A stretch of 64,000 bases of DNA from an uncultured Collinsella sp. (GTDB taxonomy: Bacteria; Actinomycetota; Coriobacteriia; Coriobacteriales; Coriobacteriaceae): NCBI GenBank assembly GCA_900541675.1, contig UQKU01000004.1, forward strand, positions 1 to 64,000, written 5' to 3'. Numbering within the stretch: the stretch's first letter is position 1; the number at the start of each line of letters is the position of its first letter. Below are positions 59,857-64,000 of this stretch, one piece after another. Under the pieces are notes generated by a model. The model was not told the origin of the DNA. It made no database searches and saw only the letters and a list, made by a program, of their open reading frames with translations. The position numbers and the translations under genes are program-made.

Positions 59857-61215
59857 ATGGCAGCACCCGAGCAGCTGTTCAACGTCCGTGAGCGCAAGCG
59901 TTTTGAGCGTCACGACATCTGGGAGCGCATCGCCGAGAACGGCACGATTTCCGCCGCCGTCATGGTCTTCGCCGCCATCGCCGCCGTCATTTGCGCCAAT
60001 ACCGATGCCTACGAGGCCATCCATCACTTTTTGGAGACCCCGCTGTATGTGGGTCTGGGCAACCTTACGGCCGGTCTCACCGTTGAGCTTTTCGTCAACG
60101 ACTTTCTCATGGCGATTTTCTTTTTGTTGGTGGGTATTGAGCTTAAGTACGAGATGACGGTCGGCGAGCTCAAGAATCCGCGTCAGGCCATGCTTCCCAT
60201 GCTGGCGGCCGTGGGTGGCGTCGTCGTTCCCGCCTGCATCTACCTGATCTTTAACCATGCCGGCGCTCACAACGGTTGGGCCATCCCCATGGCAACCGAT
60301 ATTGCCTTCGCACTGGGCGTGCTGTCGCTTTTGGGCAATCGCGTGCCCAACGGCGTGCGCGTGTTCTTCTCGACGCTCGCCATCGCCGACGACCTCATCT
60401 CTATCGCCGCCATCGCCATCTTCTACGGTCAGAGCCCCAATCCGTTTTGGTTGGGCGCCGCCGCGCTTGTGACCTGCGCGCTCGTGTGGCTCAACAAGAC
60501 GCAGCATTACCGCCTTGCCCCGTATTCGGTACTGGGTTTGCTGTTGTGGTTCTGCATGTTCAAGAGCGGCGTACACGCCACGCTTGCCGGCGTCATCTTG
60601 GCTTTTACCATCCCGGCCAAGTGCGGCGTCAAGCTCGATAGCCTTACCGATTGGTTGGGCGAGTGCCTGCCGTTGCTCGATGACCGCTACGATGACGAGG
60701 CACACATCCTGGGCCAGCATGACTTTACCGTTTCGACCACTAAGGTCGAGCGCGTCATGCACCGCGTCACCCCGCCGCTCATCCGCATGGAGCGTCTGAT
60801 CTCCACGCCGGTCAACTTTGTGATTCTTCCGATCTTTGCGTTCGTGAACGCACAGGTTCGCCTAGTGGGCGTGGACATGAGCACGCTGCTCACCGACCCG
60901 GTGACGCTCGGCGTGTACTTTGGCATGCTGCTGGGCAAGCCGATCGGCATCTTTGGCATGACGTTCGCCTTGGTCAAGCTCAAGGTCTGCGAGCTGCCGC
61001 ACAATGTCAACTGGCACATGATTGCCGGTGTGGGCATTCTGGGCGGCATCGGCTTTACCATGTCGATTCTCATCAGCGGTCTTGCCTTCCCGACGGCCCA
61101 GTTTGAGGTTCTGGCTGCCAAGGCCGCCATCCTTGCCGGTTCGGTCACCGCCGCCGTGCTCGGTATGATCTACATGAGCGTGGTCTGCAAACACCCCGCG
61201 CCCAAAGACAAGTAA
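59857..61215 (+). CDS. nhaA: Na+/H+ antiporter NhaA
   Basis: 452 residues, about 12 helices. FFLLVGIELKYEMTVGEL, MATDIAFALGVLSLLGNRVP and LAIADDLISIAAIAIFYG with the two ion-binding Asp residues (as Asp163/Asp164 of E. coli). A hydrophilic insert of about 50 residues (CLPLLDDRYDDEAHILGQHDFTVS) before the last helices makes it longer than E. coli NhaA (388). AAAGGAG precedes the ATG. Confidence 0.95.
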   Translation: MAAPEQLFNVRERKRFERHDIWERIAENGTISAAVMVFAAIAAVICANTDAYEAIHHFLETPLYVGLGNLTAGLTVELFVNDFLMAIFFLLVGIELKYEMTVGELKNPRQAMLPMLAAVGGVVVPACIYLIFNHAGAHNGWAIPMATDIAFALGVLSLLGNRVPNGVRVFFSTLAIADDLISIAAIAIFYGQSPNPFWLGAAALVTCALVWLNKTQHYRLAPYSVLGLLLWFCMFKSGVHATLAGVILAFTIPAKCGVKLDSLTDWLGECLPLLDDRYDDEAHILGQHDFTVSTTKVERVMHRVTPPLIRMERLISTPVNFVILPIFAFVNAQVRLVGVDMSTLLTDPVTLGVYFGMLLGKPIGIFGMTFALVKLKVCELPHNVNWHMIAGVGILGGIGFTMSILISGLAFPTAQFEVLAAKAAILAGSVTAAVLGMIYMSVVCKHPAPKDK

Positions 61216-61232
61216 AAGCATATACAAGTTTG

Positions 61233-61270
61233 AAAACGCCGCCTGTGGACACCATCACAAGCGGCGTTTT
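61233..61270. terminator. bidirectional terminator after nhaA
   Basis: AAAACGCCGC-TGTG (from 61233) pairs with CACA-GCGGCGTTTT (to 61270). Confidence 0.9.
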
Positions 61271-61271
61271 A

Positions 61272-61300
61272 GTCAATGGGGACGTTCTTAAATGACTAGG
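61272..61300. repeat. GGGGACGTTC repeat, copy 3
   Basis: AGTCAATGGGGACGTTCTTA then AATGACTAG: third copy of the unit at 12016 and 37165, one base away from the terminator. AGTCA/TGACT are inverted ends. Confidence 0.75.
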
Positions 61301-61301
61301 C

Positions 61302-61556
61302 TTATTCCACCGTTCCGTAGACGGCGCCCCAGCCGTGGGCGGCCAAGGCGGAGTTGAGCTGGTCGCAAAGTGACTGGCGGTCGTAATAGCCGGGCGGTAG
61401 CAGGTTGACGATTTCCATGAGATCGGGCGCCAGGTCCAAGATTTCGGCCTGCACGATGAGATCCAGGCGGTCGATGGCGTGGCGGTCGTAAAACAGCCCG
61501 TCGACCAGGCGCTGCAGGTCGCCGAATTCCTCGGCCTGAAACGATCCGTACTCCAT
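61302..61556 (-). CDS. small acidic hypothetical protein
   Basis: 84 residues, starting MEYGSFQAEEFGDLQRLVDGLFYDRHAIDR. AAGGAGG lies 5 bases before the ATG at 61556, so it is very likely translated. No family recognised; helical, no membrane segment. Confidence 0.7.
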   Translation of the reverse strand: MEYGSFQAEEFGDLQRLVDGLFYDRHAIDRLDLIVQAEILDLAPDLMEIVNLLPPGYYDRQSLCDQLNSALAAHGWGAVYGTVE

Positions 61557-61705
61557 AGTGCCTCCTTGGGCGCCCCACGCCGGCATGCGCGGCGATTCGT
61601 AAATCATTGCGATGAACTTAATCTATCACGGCTTCATGCCGTTGCGGCTGTGGCGGTCTATACTTAGACGAACTGCAACGTCCCGCTTCGCGAAAGGTCG
61701 CACCC

Positions 61706-63010
61706 ATGCAGACGATCTACCAGAAGATGGAAACCACCGAACTCGATGCCGCCATCGAGGCGCTCAAAGCCGAGGTCGCCGAGGTCAAGGCCAAGGGCCT
61801 GGCGCTCGACATGGCCCGCGGCAAGCCGTCGCCCTCCCAGGTGGACATCTCTCGACCCATGCTCGATATCCTCAATGCCGATGCCGATCTGCACGACGGC
61901 AACGTCGACTGCTCAAACTACGGTTGCTTTGAGGGCATTCCCTCGGCGCGCAAGCTGGCGGGGGAGTTCCTGGGTTGCCCTGCCGAGCAGACGCTCGTAC
62001 TGGGTTCGTCGAGCCTTCTGATCGAGCACGATATCGCCGGCATGTTTTGGCGCTGCGGTTCGTGCGGCAGCGAGCCTTGGGAGGCTTACGAGGCCGCGCA
62101 CGACGGCAAGAAAGTCAAGTTCCTGTGCCCTGTTCCCGGCTACGACCGTCACTTTGGCATCACCGCCGACCTGGGTATCGAGAATGTCCCCGTCGCGATG
62201 ACCGATAATGGCCCCGACATGGACGAGATCGAGCGCCTCGTTGCCGCCGACGATTCCATCAAGGGTATCTGGTGCGTGCCCAAGTATTCCAACCCCACGG
62301 GCATCACCTTTAGCGAGGACACCGTGCGTCGCCTGGTCGAGATGCCCACGGCCGCGCCCGATTTCCGCATCTTCTGGGACAACGCCTACTGCGTGCACGA
62401 CCTGTACGACGAGACCGACGAGCTCGCCAATATCTTCGACCTCGCTCGCGCGGCGGGCACCGAGGACCGCGTGGTGGCTTTTGCCTCGACGTCCAAGATT
62501 ACCTTCCCGGGCGCCGGCATCGGCTTCATCGGTGCGAGCCCCGCGGTCATCGCTGAGTTCTCCAAGCGCCTGAAGGCCGGCCTCATCAGCGCCGACAAGC
62601 TCAACCAGCTGCGCCACGTGCGCTTCCTTCCCACCATCGAGGCGGTCAAGGAGCACATGAAAAAGCATGCCGAGTTCCTGCGTCCGCGCTTTGAGGCCGT
62701 TGAGCGCAAGCTCACCGAGGGCCTGGGCGATACGGGCTGTGCCACCTGGACGCACCCCCGCGGCGGCTACTTTGTAAGCTTCGATGGTCCCGAGGGCTCG
62801 GCCCAGAAGGTCGCCGCGCTTTGCGCCGACCTGGGCGTCAAGCTCACGCCGGCCGGTGCCACCTGGCCCTATGGCAAGGATCCGCGCGATACCAACATCC
62901 GTATTGCGCCGAGCTATCCCACGGTCGAGGACCTGGAGGCCGCGCTCGACGTGCTGGTGCTGGCCGTTAAGCTTGTCGCTGCCGAGCTTGCTCGTGCCGA
63001 GCGCGCCTAA
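61706..63010 (+). CDS. class I aminotransferase, subgroup Ic (aspartate aminotransferase-like)
   Basis: 434 residues. Features of the Ic type: LALDMARGKPSPSQVDISRPML, DCSNYGCFEGIPSARKL, VPGYDRHFGIT, VPKYSNPTGITFS, WDNAYCVHDLYD and the PLP-lysine FASTSKITFPGAGIGF, with GGYFVSFDG and IRIAPSYP near the end. Actinobacterial and coriobacterial aspartate aminotransferases of this type are known. GAAAGG precedes the ATG. Confidence 0.9.
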   Translation: MQTIYQKMETTELDAAIEALKAEVAEVKAKGLALDMARGKPSPSQVDISRPMLDILNADADLHDGNVDCSNYGCFEGIPSARKLAGEFLGCPAEQTLVLGSSSLLIEHDIAGMFWRCGSCGSEPWEAYEAAHDGKKVKFLCPVPGYDRHFGITADLGIENVPVAMTDNGPDMDEIERLVAADDSIKGIWCVPKYSNPTGITFSEDTVRRLVEMPTAAPDFRIFWDNAYCVHDLYDETDELANIFDLARAAGTEDRVVAFASTSKITFPGAGIGFIGASPAVIAEFSKRLKAGLISADKLNQLRHVRFLPTIEAVKEHMKKHAEFLRPRFEAVERKLTEGLGDTGCATWTHPRGGYFVSFDGPEGSAQKVAALCADLGVKLTPAGATWPYGKDPRDTNIRIAPSYPTVEDLEAALDVLVLAVKLVAAELARAERA

Positions 63011-63076
63011 CGCCTAGGGCCCCGCAAGTCCGCGCCCAGTACTATCCGCACTTTCGATACGTAAAGGAGCGTATAC

Positions 63077-63391
63077 ATGGATTTGGGTATTTCCACCAAC
63101 CCCACGCCGGAGATCTACACCATTAAGGTAACCGGCGAGATCGATATCTCTAACGCCGATAGCCTGCGCAATGCTGTCGACCTGGCGCTCGAGCAGCCCA
63201 CTGAGGCCGTTGAGCTCGATTTTGCCCAGGTGAGCTACATCGATTCGACGGGCATTGGCGTGCTCGTGGGCGCCGCGCACCACGCGGTCGACCACGGTAA
63301 GCGCTTTAGCTGCACTAATGTGCAGCCCCAGGTGATGCGCGTGGTTCAGCTGCTGGGCGTCGACCAGGAGATTTCGATCACGGCGGCATAA
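63077..63391 (+). CDS. STAS-domain anti-sigma factor antagonist
   Basis: 104 residues. YTIKVTGEIDISNADSLRNAV and VSYIDSTGIGVLVGAAHHA; Ser57 in DSTGIG is the usual phosphorylation site of SpoIIAA/RsbV-type proteins. No anti-sigma kinase gene lies next to it. AAAGGAG precedes the ATG. Confidence 0.92.
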   Translation: MDLGISTNPTPEIYTIKVTGEIDISNADSLRNAVDLALEQPTEAVELDFAQVSYIDSTGIGVLVGAAHHAVDHGKRFSCTNVQPQVMRVVQLLGVDQEISITAA

Positions 63392-63463
63392 TCTTTGCCC
63401 CCAAAAGGGCGTGCCGTTTGGCATATGTTTGTGATGCGCTCGGACGTTTTGGCGTCCGGGCGC

Positions 63464-63469
63464 TATACT
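63464..63469 (+). promoter_or_regulatory. candidate -10 of the tat gene
   Basis: TATACT, with a small hairpin GGACG/CGTCC (63442-63457) just upstream and no clear -35. Confidence 0.35.
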
Positions 63470-63544
63470 TGACCGAATGAATAGACGAGTTCCGGCCGAA
63501 TGGCGCGGTGCGGGCTCGACTCACATCGAGCCTTGGAGGTATGT

Positions 63545-64000
63545 GTGTTTGGTATTGGAGAGGGTGAGCTGGCAATCATCGTGGTCTTCGGCTTTTTGCT
63601 GTTTGGCCCGGATAAGCTCCCGCAGATGGGCCGCACGATCGGCCGTGCCATCCGTCAGTTCCGCGAGACGCAGGAAAAGATGACGGCCGTTGTTCAGTCC
63701 GAGATCATCGATCCGGTAAGCGAGGCTGCTTCGGCTCCGGTCAAGCCCAAGAAGGCTGCCGTCGATGACGATTCCGATGCGGACGATGATGCCGTCGAGA
63801 CGGCCGCGCCCGCAAAGAAGGAGACCTTTGCCGAGCGCCGTGCCCGCCTTGCCGCCGAGAAGGCTGCGAGCGAGGGTGCCACCGAGGACGAAGGTATTGC
63901 CGAGGAGGCCAAGGGTGCAGAGCCTGCCGCCGCTGCTGCTGCCGCAGCCGAGCCCGAGCCTGCTGCAGAGCCGGAGCCCGAGCCCGAGCCGGCAGAGCCC
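63545..64000 (+). CDS. TatA/TatB-family twin-arginine translocase subunit (3' end outside window)
   Basis: 152 codons are visible and the frame is still open. GTG start at 63545, with GGAGG 5 bases upstream. FGIGEGELAIIVVFGFLLFGPDKLPQMGRTIGRAIRQFRETQ is the short membrane helix, FGP hinge and amphipathic helix of TatA/B. A long acidic and Ala/Glu/Pro-rich tail follows (VDDDSDADDD, AEPEPAAEPEPEPEPAEP), suggesting a TatB-like protein. Confidence 0.9.
   Translation, partial: MFGIGEGELAIIVVFGFLLFGPDKLPQMGRTIGRAIRQFRETQEKMTAVVQSEIIDPVSEAASAPVKPKKAAVDDDSDADDDAVETAAPAKKETFAERRARLAAEKAASEGATEDEGIAEEAKGAEPAAAAAAAAEPEPAAEPEPEPEPAEP

Noticed and set aside
58630..60762. 710-codon open frame on the minus strand
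   Set aside because: It runs antisense through ppaC and nhaA; its length is due to GC-biased codons of the real genes. Composition is not protein-like.

Overview
The window is a piece of a high-GC bacterial chromosome that looks like a gut Coriobacteriia, most likely Collinsella or a close relative. This is an inference from the strong GC-ending codon bias, the many sugar PTS genes, the eno-ftsB/divIC-ppx order, the Mn-dependent family II pyrophosphatase and the class Ic aminotransferase. No 16S gene is present to prove it.

Layout. 1-3715: end of a SIS-domain deglycase gene, then a mannose-family PTS (IIA, IIB, IIC, IID) and a TIM-barrel sugar isomerase/epimerase, resembling fructoselysine/glucoselysine-type uptake modules. 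3885-12018: a complete histidine operon that starts with a HisZ-HisG fusion and continues hisD-C-B-H-A-F-I-E; a convergent PHP histidinol phosphatase (12328-13239) supplies the one missing step. 13464-15416: a stand-alone LarC C-terminal domain, a YfcE-like phosphodiesterase and MazG. 15456-16823: a DUF4143 ATPase preceded by three direct repeats spaced exactly 33 bp. 17200-20460: eno, a DivIC/FtsB-like protein and ppx, then hairpins and tRNA-Leu. 20911-26214: a TPR-like membrane protein, an orphan GatB-type PTS IIB with a VOC protein, a two-component system, a DUF4342 protein and a phosphatase.

26239-32112 is an AT-richer accessory island: a hypothetical gene, a long palindrome, an orphan AbiEi-type regulator, an HTH-m5C methyltransferase overlapping a full-length EcoRII-like endonuclease, and a convergent AIPR/DGQHR-like protein with a structured, terminator-bearing leader. 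32498-46024: small membrane protein, phosphoesterase, GluQ-RS, DUF2207 protein, GNAT, purH, an unknown gene, a BceRS-like two-component system without transporter, hipBA with two operators, a universal stress protein and UppP. 46319-51363: PcrA helicase and an AbiE-like two-gene module, flanked by near-identical terminators and two giant hairpins. 51604-58499: manA, GntR regulator, GH1 6-phospho-glycosidase, lactose/cellobiose-family PTS IIC, IIB and IIA, and a ROK glucokinase, forming one beta-glucoside uptake and breakdown unit. 58666-64000: family II pyrophosphatase, NhaA with an attenuator-like leader, small gene, aminotransferase, STAS protein and the start of a TatA/B gene that runs off the window.

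The most unusual signal is non-coding. At least eight long inverted-repeat elements sit just downstream of genes or between operons. Two of them (49227-49356 and 51456-51586) share an identical-type core in opposite orientation but carry unrelated 30-bp arms, each almost perfectly self-complementary. A second pair (11165-11259 and 39779-39887) shares a different short core.
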